A stretch of DNA of 64,000 bases, taken from assembly GCA_026708645.1 (NCBI GenBank), contig JAPOUM010000041.1:124001-188000 (forward strand). Reading direction: 5' to 3'. Under the pieces are notes generated by a model. That model saw only the letters and a list, made by a program, of their open reading frames with translations. It had not been told where the DNA came from and did no database searches. This DNA comes from Acidimicrobiaceae bacterium. GTDB taxonomy: Bacteria; Actinomycetota; Acidimicrobiia; Acidimicrobiales; Aldehydirespiratoraceae. The position numbers were made by a program, and so were the translations under genes. Positions 16,876-25,521 of the stretch are shown here, piece by piece; position 1 is the first letter of the stretch; each line of letters opens with the position of its first letter.

Positions 16876-17215
16876 CGTCGGCGAGCCCGAGGTCACCTCA
16901 TCCCAGGAAACGTCGAGTTTCTTGCCGCCCTCAACCACATTGTTGCCCGAGTCCAGCAGATCCGCCCGGGCCGTGCCCCCGCCAGGAAACACCACCACAT
17001 TCGCCGGCGCCCGGAGGATCCTGAGCCTGAGCCTCAGCCTCCCCAACCCAAACAAACCCGACGACAAGCCCAACAACAGCCGCGCAAAGCAGCCGCAGGG
17101 CCCTGGTCAGCTGAAAATCAAGCCAGCGAGGGAGGGGGAGGGCAGTCTTCAACGTTGCACGGGACCCCATTACCCCGTCACGACCAGAAAACTTCGACAT
17201 CAGGCTCTGGGCCAC
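16876..17215 (-). pseudogene. Fragment of a secreted fibronectin-III-like protein
   Basis: From ATG 17215 a 94-codon frame reads a basic N-terminus and the signal-like ALRLLCAAVVGLVVGFVWVG, with a cleavage region AEAQAQ. It then derails. A neighbouring frame continues with RAPANVVVFPGGGTARADL, NNVVEGGKKLDVSWDEVTSG and SPTG, which resembles the start of an FN3 repeat (LxVSWDxxxxGSPTGY). Coding character is lost just upstream of the glycosylase gene. Inference: the 5' remnant of a large secreted protein with one frameshift and a deletion. No other gene is seen in 16859-17461. Confidence 0.3.
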
Positions 17216-17344
17216 GAAACAAAGATAGCCGCAACCACCGACAGCGCTCAGCAGCGAGCCGGCGGCGGCGCTCTGCTGCCAACCGCTATGTCCACTACAC
17301 CCGACTGCCGACTACCGAACCGGGGTTCGACAGCTCACAGCAAA

Positions 17345-17416
17345 GGCCGAGCGAATAGGACAGCCAACGACGCCCATCGGAGTGAGGCCGTAGCCCGCGC
17401 GGCCCGTGAGCGTTGA
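17345..17416 (+). repeat. Diverged, inverted copy of the argC-argJ spacer repeat
   Basis: The plus strand here carries GGCCGAGCGAATAGGA and GAGGCCGTAGCCCGCGCGG CCCGTGAGCG. These match the minus-strand unit of the 140-bp tandem repeat between argC and argJ (25215-25494), with a middle section that has diverged. It lies just downstream of argH, so the two ends of the arg operon carry related sequence in opposite orientation. Confidence 0.45.
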
Positions 17417-17461
17417 GAACTCCGGCGGAGGTGACGCAGCTGCGGCGCGACGAACTCTTGT

Positions 17462-18856
17462 CTATTCGCGCTCTCTGAAGCGGCCCGCGTCTGCGTCAAT
17501 CCGGCTGCGGAACTTCTCGATTTGGGCAGCCACCGCCTCAGCGCCGCCGCCGCCGGGAGTGCTGCGACGCTTGGCGAAAGCACCAGCCTCGAACAGTGCG
17601 GCGGCCTCGGCGGGCAGGCGCTCATCAGCCGCCACCAGATCCGCCAGCGATCCTTCGCCGTCGAGTGAGCGCCGCACCAGCTCAGCCACCACGCCGTGAG
17701 CCTCGCGGAACGCCAGCCCGCCGGTGACCAGCAGCTCAGCCAGGTCGGCGGCCGCGCCGTAAGGCGACGACGCCTGCTGAGACAGCCTGTCGATGTCGAA
17801 ACGCGTCGTAGCGATCAGCCCGTTGAGCGCCGTCAGTGTCAGCCGCACCGTGTCGACCGCGTCGAACAGCGGTTCCTTGTCTTCCTGCAAATCTTTGGCA
17901 TAGGACAGAGGCAGCCCTTTGAGAGTCGCCATCAAGCCGGTGAGATGCCCGATCAGACGGCCGGCTTTGGCCCGAGCCAACTCGGCCACGTCCGGGTTCT
18001 TCTTCTGGGGCAACATCGAAGAGCCGGTGGCGTAGGCGTCGTCTAGTTCCACGAAACCGAACTCCGTCGACGACCAGATCACCAGCTCCTCGCCGATCCG
18101 GCTGAGATGCAGCCCCAGCATCGCCAACGCGTAGAGAGCATCGACCACGAAATCACGGTCGGAGACCGCGTCGAGACTGTTGTCGAAGACGGCCCCGAAA
18201 CCCAGCTCGGCGGCGGTGAGCGCCGGATCCAGCGGCAGCGACGACCCGGCCAGAGCGCCCGCACCCAGCGGCGACACGTCGGCGCGCCTGCGCGCCTCGA
18301 CCAGTCGATGGAAGTCGCGTGCCAGAGCCCAGCCGTGCGCCAGCAGATGATGGGCCAGCAGCACCGGCTGAGCCTGCTGCAGATGGGTGTAGCCGGGCAT
18401 CAGCGCCTCGCCGGCTTCGACGGCCCGCCCCAGCAGAGTGCGCTGCAACTCGAGCACGGCCTCGGCCACTTCGCCGAGCGCGGTCCGGGTCCAGAGCCGC
18501 AGATCGGCGGCCACCTGATCGTTGCGGCTGCGGCCGGTGTGGAGTTTGGCGCCCGCGGGCGTCAGCTCGGTGACCCGCCGCTCCACCGCGGTGTGGATGT
18601 CCTCGTCGCCTGCGTTGGGCACGAAACGCCCGTCGGCCATCTCGGCTTCCACCGTGTCGAGCGCGTCGCAGATGCCGTCGCGCTCGGCGCCGGTGAGCAG
18701 CCCCACAGCGGCCAGCATCGCGGCGTGAGCCCGCGAACCGGCGATGTCCTCGCGGAACATGCGCCGATCGAAGCCCAAGCTGTCGTTGAGCGCTCTCAGC
18801 GCCTCGGCGGGATCATCGCCGAAGCGCCGCTGCCACAGGGTCCCATCAGAGTCCAT
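17462..18856 (-). CDS. argH: Argininosuccinate lyase
   Basis: Last step of arginine synthesis: splits argininosuccinate into arginine and fumarate; a cytoplasmic tetramer. 464 residues, normal length. Visible signatures: LHTGRSRNDQVAADLRLW (substrate loop), MPGYTHLQQAQPV with the catalytic His, and the fumarase/lyase superfamily signature GSSMLPQKKNPDVAELARAK with the catalytic Ser. The last gene of the arg operon. It follows argG after a 170-bp gap filled by two mini-ORFs. The ATG at 18856 lies in the repeated segment TGAGTCATGGACTC, whose second copy is 81 bp upstream. Confidence 0.97.
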   Translation of the reverse strand: MDSDGTLWQRRFGDDPAEALRALNDSLGFDRRMFREDIAGSRAHAAMLAAVGLLTGAERDGICDALDTVEAEMADGRFVPNAGDEDIHTAVERRVTELTPAGAKLHTGRSRNDQVAADLRLWTRTALGEVAEAVLELQRTLLGRAVEAGEALMPGYTHLQQAQPVLLAHHLLAHGWALARDFHRLVEARRRADVSPLGAGALAGSSLPLDPALTAAELGFGAVFDNSLDAVSDRDFVVDALYALAMLGLHLSRIGEELVIWSSTEFGFVELDDAYATGSSMLPQKKNPDVAELARAKAGRLIGHLTGLMATLKGLPLSYAKDLQEDKEPLFDAVDTVRLTLTALNGLIATTRFDIDRLSQQASSPYGAAADLAELLVTGGLAFREAHGVVAELVRRSLDGEGSLADLVAADERLPAEAAALFEAGAFAKRRSTPGGGGAEAVAAQIEKFRSRIDADAGRFRERE

Positions 18857-18859
18857 GAC

Positions 18860-19030
18860 TCAGCCTTCCCGTGAGCCGGCGTGCCGGGCTCGTCCTCGAT
18901 TTTGAGCCCGGCGTCTCAGCAGAGTCCCGGAGTCCATGACTCAACCTCCCCGTGCTTCCCTTGGGCCTTGCCCGTGCGTGAGCCTTGCATCGGCCGTGCG
19001 CCCCGCGTGTCTTGCATGTCCCGGCTTCAT
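18860..19030 (-). other. Two bridging mini-ORFs between argG and argH with duplicated start segment
   Basis: The first (19030-18941, 29 codons, [16 protein letters not shown]...) starts on the argG stop as ATGA. The second (18937-18860, 25 codons, MDSGTLLRRRAQNRG...) starts 3 nt after the stop of the first. argH starts 3 nt after the stop of the second. Both junctions read TGAGTCATGGACTC, so the argH initiation segment has been duplicated. Peptide sequences are Arg/Gly-rich and match no family. Confidence 0.45.
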
Positions 19031-20313
19031 GCGTGCTTCTCTGCGTGCTTGCGCGCCAGGTTCCGCAGCCTTAGAGCGTGCAGCGCTATGAAACCGGAGG
19101 CGTCGGCCTGGTCGTAGGCGCCTTCGTCGTCTTCGAAAGTCACCACCTTCTGGTCGAACAAAGACTCGTCGGAGCGGCGTCCGGCCACGTCCACGTTGCC
19201 TTTGTAGAGACGCAGACGAACTTCGCCGTTGACGCCGGTCTGGCTGTGGTCGATGGCGGTCTGCAGCATTGCGCGCTCGGGGCTCCACCAGTAGCCGTTG
19301 TAGATCAACTCGGCGTAGCGAGGCATCATCTCGTCTTTGAGATGCGCCACCTCGCGGTCGAGCGTCAACGACTCGATGGCCCGATGGGCGCGCAGCATGA
19401 TCGTCCCGCCCGGGGTCTCATAAGCGCCCCGGCTCTTCATCCCCACATAGCGGTTCTCGACGATGTCGATGCGTCCGATGCCGTTGGCCGCGCCCAGTTC
19501 GTTGAGCTTGCGCAGCACCCCGCCGGGGGTCATGGCCTCGCCGTCCACGGCCACGATGTCGCCGCCGGCGAAACTGAGATCCACGTAGGCGGGCTCGTCA
19601 GGCGCCGCTTGAGGGCTCACCGACCAGAGCCACATCTCCGCGGGAGGCTCAAGCCAGGGATCCTCCAGCGGGCCGCCTTCATATGAGATGTGCAGCAGGT
19701 TGGCGTCCATCGAGAACGGAGACTCGGCGCCGCGTCTGCGCTCGATGGGTATGCCGTTGGCGGCGGCGTAAGCCATCAGCGACTCGCGTGAGCCCAGATC
19801 CCAAAGCCGCCAGGGCGCGATGACGGCGATGTCGGGATTCAAAGCGTAGGCGCCGAGCTCGAAGCGCACTTGGTCGTTGCCTTTGCCGGTGGCGCCGTGG
19901 CTGATCGCGTCGGCGCCGGTGTCGGCGGCGATCTCGACCAGACGCTTGGCTATCAGCGGCCTGGCTATCGAGGTGCCCAGCAGATACTCGCCCTCGTAGA
20001 CGGCGTTGGCCCGGAACATCGGGAACACGAAGTCACGGGCGAACTCCTCGCGCAGATCCTCGATGAAGATGTCTTCGGGCGCGACCCCCATGGCCAAAGC
20101 TTTGGCCCGGGCGGGCTCGAGTTCGTCGTTCTGGCCGATGTCGGCGGTGAAGGTCACCACCTCGCAGCCGTAGGTGTCGCGCAGCCAGTGCAGGATGATG
20201 GACGTGTCGAGGCCGCCCGAATAAGCCAGCACCACCTTGCTCGGATCGCCGGGGATGCCGCGCGGCGCCCTCGGGATGCTCGGATCGCTTTGCCGGGCTT
20301 GTGTTCTGCTCAT
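19027..20313 (-). CDS. argG: Argininosuccinate synthase
   Basis: ATP-dependent condensation of citrulline with aspartate. 428 residues. The N-terminal PP-loop is [18 protein letters not shown]; further signatures are [21 protein letters not shown] and [19 protein letters not shown] 20-residue N-terminal extension ([19 protein letters not shown]) precedes the core. The ATG at 20313 overlaps the argR stop (ATGA), so synthesis is coupled to the repressor gene. The C-terminus ends in a Lys/His-rich segment. The call is secure. Confidence 0.97.
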   Translation of the reverse strand: MSRTQARQSDPSIPRAPRGIPGDPSKVVLAYSGGLDTSIILHWLRDTYGCEVVTFTADIGQNDELEPARAKALAMGVAPEDIFIEDLREEFARDFVFPMFRANAVYEGEYLLGTSIARPLIAKRLVEIAADTGADAISHGATGKGNDQVRFELGAYALNPDIAVIAPWRLWDLGSRESLMAYAAANGIPIERRRGAESPFSMDANLLHISYEGGPLEDPWLEPPAEMWLWSVSPQAAPDEPAYVDLSFAGGDIVAVDGEAMTPGGVLRKLNELGAANGIGRIDIVENRYVGMKSRGAYETPGGTIMLRAHRAIESLTLDREVAHLKDEMMPRYAELIYNGYWWSPERAMLQTAIDHSQTGVNGEVRLRLYKGNVDVAGRRSDESLFDQKVVTFEDDEGAYDQADASGFIALHALRLRNLARKHAEKHA

Positions 20314-20783
20314 GTTCTGCCTTTCAGTCCGGCCAGATCCCGAAGGCGGCCTGCCAACTCGGCGCCGGAGACGCCTTCGCCTGCCACCACGATCAGCGAG
20401 TCGTCGCCGGCCACCGTTCCCAGGATCTCTTCGAGTCCCGCCCTGTCCAACGCGGAGGCGACCACATGGGCCGAACCGGGCGGGGTCCTCACCATGACCA
20501 GGTTCCCCGAAGCGCCGACGTCGGCCACCCAGTCGCCCAGAACCCGCCTCAGATGCTCCTCGGGCGCGATGCGGGCCACGGGATGCTCGGGGATGGCGTA
20601 GGCAGTGCTGCCTCCGGCTATCCGCACTTTCACCGCGCCGAGCTCTTCTAAGTCGCGAGACGCCGTGGCGCGCGTGGCGCTGACTCCTGCGTCGGCCAGC
20701 AGATCGACCAGCTGTTGCTGGCTGGTCACGGAATGCTCGCTCAAGAGCCCCAAGATGAGATGCTGACGGGCGGTCTTGCTCAT
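20310..20783 (-). CDS. argR: Arginine repressor
   Basis: Arginine-dependent hexameric regulator of the arg genes. 157 residues from ATG 20783. The N-terminal winged helix is [32 protein letters not shown], with the recognition segment [20 protein letters not shown]. The C-terminal oligomerisation/arginine-binding domain contains [31 protein letters not shown]. Overlaps ATGA with argF upstream and with argG downstream. It probably autoregulates the operon from the argC promoter region. Confidence 0.95.
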   Translation of the reverse strand: MSKTARQHLILGLLSEHSVTSQQQLVDLLADAGVSATRATASRDLEELGAVKVRIAGGSTAYAIPEHPVARIAPEEHLRRVLGDWVADVGASGNLVMVRTPPGSAHVVASALDRAGLEEILGTVAGDDSLIVVAGEGVSGAELAGRLRDLAGLKGRT

Positions 20784-21691
20784 GGCTGCGACCGCGCGTC
20801 CTCGTCGTGGCTGCTCAGCCACATCAGCAGTGCTCTGGCCGCGTGCATCCGATTGGCCGCCTGCGGCCACACCCGGCTGCGGGGGCCGTCGATCACCGCA
20901 GCTTCGACTTCCTCGCCGCGGTGCGCGGGCAGGCAGTGCATGAACACGGCGCTGTCCGCCGCGTCGGACATCAGCGCACGGTTGACCGTGAACCCGGCGA
21001 AGTCTCGGCGCCGCTGCTCGGCTTGCGTTTCCTGGCCCATCGAAGTCCACGCGTCTGTGTAGACCACATCGGCGCCGCCGACGGCTTCTCTGGGGTTGGT
21101 GACCTGCACCGGCTCGCAGCCGTGACGACGCAGGTCCCGCAGATCCGACTCCGAGAAGCCGTAACCGCGAGGGCTGGCGACCCGTACGGCGACACCAGAA
21201 AGCCCGGCTGCCAACGCCAGCGAGCGGGCCACGTTGTTGGCGTCGCCGACATAGCCCAGCGTCAAGCCTTCAAGCTGGCCGAACTCGGCGCGCATGGTCA
21301 ACAGATCCGCCAGCGCCTGCGTGGGATGAGCACGGTCGCTCAACAGGTTGACGACAGGGACCCCGCTCACAGCGACCATCCGCTCGAGGATGCGGTGGTC
21401 GAAGACCCGCGCTCCGATCACGGCGTTGTAGCCGGCCAGGACACGGGTCACGTCCTCGACGCTCTCGCGCTCGTCCAAGCCGACCTCGGACGCGGAGATG
21501 TAGATCGGGTGGCCCCCGAGTTGCACCACAGCCATTTCCAAAGCGCTGCGAGTGCGCGCCGATGGCTTCTCGAACAGCAGCGCCGCGCCTCGGCCCGCCA
21601 AAACCGGAAACGGGCTCGGGTCGTCCGCCAGGTTCAAGATCCGTGAAACGTCGTTCGCGGTCAAGCTGTCGATGTCGAGAAGATGAATCAT
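20780..21691 (-). CDS. argF: Ornithine carbamoyltransferase
   Basis: Forms citrulline from ornithine and carbamoyl phosphate. 303 residues. The carbamoyl-phosphate loop reads [21 protein letters not shown] (SxRTRS, Ala where many enzymes have Thr). [11 protein letters not shown], the ornithine-site AWTSMGQE and the catalytic [13 protein letters not shown] are all present. ATG 21691 has a GGAG ribosome site about 5 nt upstream and a 48-bp gap from argD that holds no mini-ORF. The stop overlaps argR (ATGA). Confidence 0.96.
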   Translation of the reverse strand: MIHLLDIDSLTANDVSRILNLADDPSPFPVLAGRGAALLFEKPSARTRSALEMAVVQLGGHPIYISASEVGLDERESVEDVTRVLAGYNAVIGARVFDHRILERMVAVSGVPVVNLLSDRAHPTQALADLLTMRAEFGQLEGLTLGYVGDANNVARSLALAAGLSGVAVRVASPRGYGFSESDLRDLRRHGCEPVQVTNPREAVGGADVVYTDAWTSMGQETQAEQRRRDFAGFTVNRALMSDAADSAVFMHCLPAHRGEEVEAAVIDGPRSRVWPQAANRMHAARALLMWLSSHDEDARSQP

Positions 21692-21739
21692 TCTCCAACG
21701 CTCCCTGCTGTTCTCCGGCGGCCTGCGGATCCTCTGGCG

Positions 21740-22921
21740 TCAGCCTTCTTTGAGCACTGCTGCGAGGATGTCGCAGCCTTCGCTGAGTTGCTCGTCTGAG
21801 AGCACGAACGGCGGCGCCAGCCTCAATGCGGTCGGAGTCACGCCGTTGACCACCAGCCCGCTCCGCAGACAAGCCGAGGCGATGTCGCGAGCGTCGCGAG
21901 CGCCGTTCGGCTGCGACAGCTCGACTCCGATCAGCAGTCCGCTGCCTCTGACGCCGGCGACGCCGTCGATCGCGTCGAGCCGGCGTTGCAGCTCGGCGCC
22001 GAGACGCCGCGCCACGGCAGGCGCGTCGATGGCCTCCAGCTCGCCGAGCACCGCAGAAGCCGCCGCCAGCGCCAGCGGCTGCCCCGCGAAGGTCGAGCCG
22101 TGATCTCCCGGCAGGAAGGCTGCGGCCGTGTCGGCGCGCGCCCAGACTGCGCCCACGGGAAAACCGTTGCCGAGGCCTTTGGCCACGGTCACGATGTCGG
22201 GTTGCACGCCCGACTGCTGGAAGCAGAACCAGCTTCCCGTTCGCCCCAGCCCGGTCTGGATCTCATCGGCGATCAGCAGCACTCCCCGCTCGTCGCAGAC
22301 CCGCCGCACAGCCTGCAGATACTCGATAGTCGCCGGGATCACACCGCCCTCGCCTTGTATCGGCTCGAGCATGACAGCCGCCACCGAAGGATCAAGAGCC
22401 GCCTCCAAAGCTTCGATGTCGTTGTTGGGCACATATCTGAAGCCTTGCGGCAAAGGCTGAAAAGGCTCATGCTTCTCGGGTTGCCCGGTGGCTGCCAACG
22501 CAGCAAGGGTGCGTCCGTGGAACGATCCGTAGGCGGTGATCACATCGTGACGGCCGTAGCCTTGGTGCTTGCGGGCCAGCTTGATGGCGGCTTCGACGGC
22601 TTCAGCCCCGGAGTTCTGGAACAGGACGCGGCCCGCTTCGCCGTCGCCGCCGGGGCCTGAGCGGATCAGTCTGTCGAGGGTCGCGACCACTCCGGCGGTC
22701 AAATCGTTGGCGAAGAGGTTGGAGGTGTGGATCAGCGTCGCAGCCTGCCCGGCAACGGCGGCGGTGACAGCCGGATGAGCGTGACCGAGCCCGGTGACCG
22801 CCAATCCGCAAAGGAAATCCAGGTACCTCCGCCCTTGTTCGTCCCACAGTTCTGCGCCTGCTCCACGAACGAAAGTCACCGGCGGCGTGCCGTAGTTGTT
22901 GATCAGTGCTGCCTGGCTCAT
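21740..22921 (-). CDS. argD: Acetylornithine aminotransferase
   Basis: PLP enzyme that makes N-acetylornithine from the semialdehyde. 393 residues. Motifs: FQNSGAEAVEAAIKLARKH, YGSFHGRTLAALAATG, LIADEIQTGLGRTG (Asp contacting the PLP ring) and VTVAKGLGNGFPVGAVWA (Schiff-base Lys). GDHGSTFAGQPLALAAA follows. The start MSQAALINNYGTPPVTFVRG matches the family. ATG 22921 overlaps the argB stop (ATGA). Confidence 0.96.
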   Translation of the reverse strand: MSQAALINNYGTPPVTFVRGAGAELWDEQGRRYLDFLCGLAVTGLGHAHPAVTAAVAGQAATLIHTSNLFANDLTAGVVATLDRLIRSGPGGDGEAGRVLFQNSGAEAVEAAIKLARKHQGYGRHDVITAYGSFHGRTLAALAATGQPEKHEPFQPLPQGFRYVPNNDIEALEAALDPSVAAVMLEPIQGEGGVIPATIEYLQAVRRVCDERGVLLIADEIQTGLGRTGSWFCFQQSGVQPDIVTVAKGLGNGFPVGAVWARADTAAAFLPGDHGSTFAGQPLALAAASAVLGELEAIDAPAVARRLGAELQRRLDAIDGVAGVRGSGLLIGVELSQPNGARDARDIASACLRSGLVVNGVTPTALRLAPPFVLSDEQLSEGCDILAAVLKEG

Positions 22922-23958
22922 GCTGATGCTCCTTGGCCGGTTCCTTGGCCGTGTGCGGGCCCGGGCCCGTCCTGACGGGTAATCATGGTGCCGATTCCGG
23001 CGTCGGTGAACAATTCCAGCAGAACGCAGTGCGGTATCCGGCCATCGAGAATGTGCGCTGAGCCGACCCCCCGACTCAGGGCGTCCACACAGGCGCGAGC
23101 CTTGGGGATCATCCCGCCGCTGAGAGCCCCCGACACGATCATGGCCTCGACGTCGCTCGCAGTGGCCCGACCCAGAAGAGACGACGCGTCGCTGACGTCG
23201 GCGAGCAGGCCGGCGACATCGGTAAGATAAACCACTTTCGCGGCGCCAAGCGCTCCCGCCAAAGCCGCTGCCATGGTGTCAGCGTTGATGTTGTAGGCCT
23301 GACCGGACGTGTCGGCGCCGATCGGCGCTACCACGGGGACGGTTCCCTCGACCAAGAGTTGTTCGATGATGGTCGGATCGACGGCGGTGATGTCGCCCAC
23401 GAACCCCAGAGCGGGATCACGCGGCACGACCTTCACCAGACCGGCGTCCTCGCCAGAGAGGCCCACCGCCGCTCCCCCGCCGGCGCCGACCGCTCCCACG
23501 ATGTCGCGCCCGATCTTGCCGACCAGCACCATCCGCACCACTTCGAGAGTCTCGGCGTCGGTGACTCGCAAGCCGTCTCGGAACTCGCTTTGGCGGCCCA
23601 TGCGCGCCAGTTGCTCGCCGATCTGCGGCCCGCCGCCGTGGACCACCACGGCACGCAGCCCGACAGCGTTGACCAGCACCATGTCGCGGGCGAAAGAAGC
23701 GGCCAGCGCAGGGTCGGTCATGGCGCTGCCGCCGTATTTGACCACCACCACCGAACCGCTGAAACGCTGGATGTGCGGCAGCGCCTCGACCAGCGCCCGA
23801 GCGCGTCGCTGCGGCTCGAAGTCAGGCGATGCTTCTGCAGTCTCTGAGGCGAGCAGACGCTCAGTCGTCGCCGTCTCGAACCCGGCGGGCTCGAAGCCGT
23901 GCGACGCATCCGAAGCCGCCGCGGCCGCTGAGTCTGCTGCGGGGCTCGGGCCGGTCAT
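22918..23958 (-). CDS. argB: Acetylglutamate kinase with a low-complexity N-terminal extension
   Basis: Phosphorylates N-acetylglutamate; usually the arginine-inhibited step. 346 residues from ATG 23958, about 45 longer than usual because of an Ala/Glu-rich leader (MTGPSPAADSAAAAASDASH...) before the conserved core (ALPHIQRFSGSVVVVKYGGSAMTDP). The kinase signatures AVVVHGGGPQIGEQL, YNINADTMAAALAGALGA, YLTDVAGL and SGGMIPKARACVDAL are intact. The start is fixed by the ATGA overlap with argJ. The leader resembles other low-complexity insertions in this window. Confidence 0.95.
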   Translation of the reverse strand: MTGPSPAADSAAAAASDASHGFEPAGFETATTERLLASETAEASPDFEPQRRARALVEALPHIQRFSGSVVVVKYGGSAMTDPALAASFARDMVLVNAVGLRAVVVHGGGPQIGEQLARMGRQSEFRDGLRVTDAETLEVVRMVLVGKIGRDIVGAVGAGGGAAVGLSGEDAGLVKVVPRDPALGFVGDITAVDPTIIEQLLVEGTVPVVAPIGADTSGQAYNINADTMAAALAGALGAAKVVYLTDVAGLLADVSDASSLLGRATASDVEAMIVSGALSGGMIPKARACVDALSRGVGSAHILDGRIPHCVLLELFTDAGIGTMITRQDGPGPAHGQGTGQGASA

Positions 23959-25250
23959 GTCCGGTAGCCCGCGTTTATGTCGATGTAGCCGTGGGTCAGG
24001 TCGCAGGTCCAGATCGTGGCTTTGCCGTCGCCCACGCCTGCGTCCACTGTCAGCACCACTTCGCTGCCCTGCAGGTGCTCGCCGGCTCTCGCTTCGCTGT
24101 AGGCGGGGGCGGCCACCCCGTCGCGGGCGCACTGCTCGTCGCCGATCCAGATCGCCAGCCGGTCGCGGTCGGCTCGCTGTCCCGCTTTGCCCACCGCGGC
24201 CACGATGCGGCCCCAGTTGGCGTCTCCTGCCGCCAGAGCGGTCTTGACCAGAGGCGAGTCCGCAACCGACCGGGCGATGGCCGCAGCGGCGGCGTCGGAG
24301 GCGGCGCCGGTGACGGTGACAGTCACGAACTTGCCGGCGCCTTCGCCGTCGCGCACGATCTGATGCGCCAGGTCGAGCAGCACCGTGTCGAGAGCCTCCC
24401 GGAAGCTCGCGGCATGAGACTCCGCGGATTGCTGAGACGCTCCCGTGGCGACGAGCAGCGCCGTGTCGCTAGTGGAAGTGTCGGAATCGACGGTGATGCG
24501 GTTGAAACTCGTCTTCACCGACTCCGCCAGGCAGCGCTGCGCGATCGGCAGGGCGACGGCCAAGTCGGTGAACACGAAGGCCAGCATCGTGGCCATGTCG
24601 GGGGCGATCATGCCGCTGCCTTTGGCGATGCCGACCACATGACAGTCCGTGCCCGCCACCGCTGAGGCGGCGCCCTTCGGGAAGGTGTCGGTGGTGCCGA
24701 TGGCGGACGCGCAAGCCTGCCAGCCTGTGACAGCCGAGGCGATCGTTTCGTCGGCATCGCTGTCGGGTGCGGCGCGCTCGCTGTCGGGGGCGGCGAGGCT
24801 TTCGACGAGCTCCGGCAGGGCTTCCTGGATGCGTTCCACGGGCAATTGCTCGCCGATCACGCCGGTGGAAGCCACCAGCACCTGCTCGGCCGGCACGCCC
24901 AGAAGCCGCCCTGCGGACTCGGCGGTGAGGCGTGTGGCTCTGTGGCCGAGCTCGCCGGTGAAGGCGTTGGCGTTGCCGGAGTTGACGACGACGGCCCGAG
25001 CCCGACCCGAACTCGCGGCCAGCGCCTCACGGCACCAGTCGACCGGCGCGGAAGTACACAGCGAGCTCGTGAACACGCCTGCCACGGTGCTTTCGGGCCC
25101 GAACTCGGCCAGCATCAAATCGTCGCGGCCCCGATAGCGGACACCGGCGGCGGCCGTCGCGAGCCGCACGCCTCGCACCGCCGGAAGCTCCGGGAAGTCT
25201 TTGGAGAACGCGCGGGCAGATGAAAGATCGCCGCTTCGCTGCGGTGTCAT
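23955..25250 (-). CDS. argJ: Bifunctional ornithine acetyltransferase/N-acetylglutamate synthase
   Basis: Recycles the acetyl group from acetylornithine to glutamate. 431 residues. The autoproteolysis site is GSGMIAPDMATMLAFVFTD, with cleavage before Thr of ATML yielding two chains. TSTSDTALLVATG, EGAGKFVTVTVTGA and NWGRIVAAVGKAG are conserved. It ends GYIDINAGYRT, as expected. The first 12 codons (MTPQRSGDLSSA) belong to a 140-bp tandem duplication, and the ATG overlaps the stop of the preceding mini-ORF (ATGA). The true family N-terminus may begin only at SKDFPELPAVRGVRLA. Confidence 0.96.
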   Translation of the reverse strand: MTPQRSGDLSSARAFSKDFPELPAVRGVRLATAAAGVRYRGRDDLMLAEFGPESTVAGVFTSSLCTSAPVDWCREALAASSGRARAVVVNSGNANAFTGELGHRATRLTAESAGRLLGVPAEQVLVASTGVIGEQLPVERIQEALPELVESLAAPDSERAAPDSDADETIASAVTGWQACASAIGTTDTFPKGAASAVAGTDCHVVGIAKGSGMIAPDMATMLAFVFTDLAVALPIAQRCLAESVKTSFNRITVDSDTSTSDTALLVATGASQQSAESHAASFREALDTVLLDLAHQIVRDGEGAGKFVTVTVTGAASDAAAAAIARSVADSPLVKTALAAGDANWGRIVAAVGKAGQRADRDRLAIWIGDEQCARDGVAAPAYSEARAGEHLQGSEVVLTVDAGVGDGKATIWTCDLTHGYIDINAGYRT

Positions 25251-25521
25251 TCCCGCTCCTGTTCGCTGCGCTCACGGGCCGCTCGGGCCACGGCCTCGCC
25301 CCGTATGAACACTATTGGCTCTCCTATTCGCTCGGCCTCCGAGGAGCGCGCGCCGGCAGATGAAAGATCGCCGCTTCGCTGCGGTGTCATTCCCGCTCCT
25401 GTTCGCTGCGCTCACGGGCCGCTCGGGCCACGGCCTCGCCCCGTATGAACACTATTGGCTCTCCTATTCGCTCGGCCTCCGAGGAGAACGCGCGGGCAGC
25501 AGTCGCAGCCTCGGCGCTCAT
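25215..25521 (-). repeat. 140-bp tandem duplication forming two coupled mini-ORFs between argC and argJ
   Basis: Copies span 25215-25354 and 25355-25494 and are nearly identical. Mini-ORF 1 (25521-25387, 44 codons, MSAEAATAARAFSSEAERIG...) starts on the argC stop. Mini-ORF 2 (25390-25247, 47 codons, MTPQRSGDLSSAGARSSEAE...) starts on the stop of mini-ORF 1. argJ starts on the stop of mini-ORF 2. All three junctions are ATGA, and both peptides share the same last 30 residues. Inference: the argJ start segment was duplicated in frame, giving a chain of reinitiation sites. Confidence 0.7.

Noticed and set aside
16634-17416. 260-codon plus-strand frame opposite the glycosylase gene and its upstream gap
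   Set aside because: Overlaps the well-supported 3-methyladenine glycosylase antisense; low-quality composition. Only its last codons are of interest, as part of the dispersed repeat.
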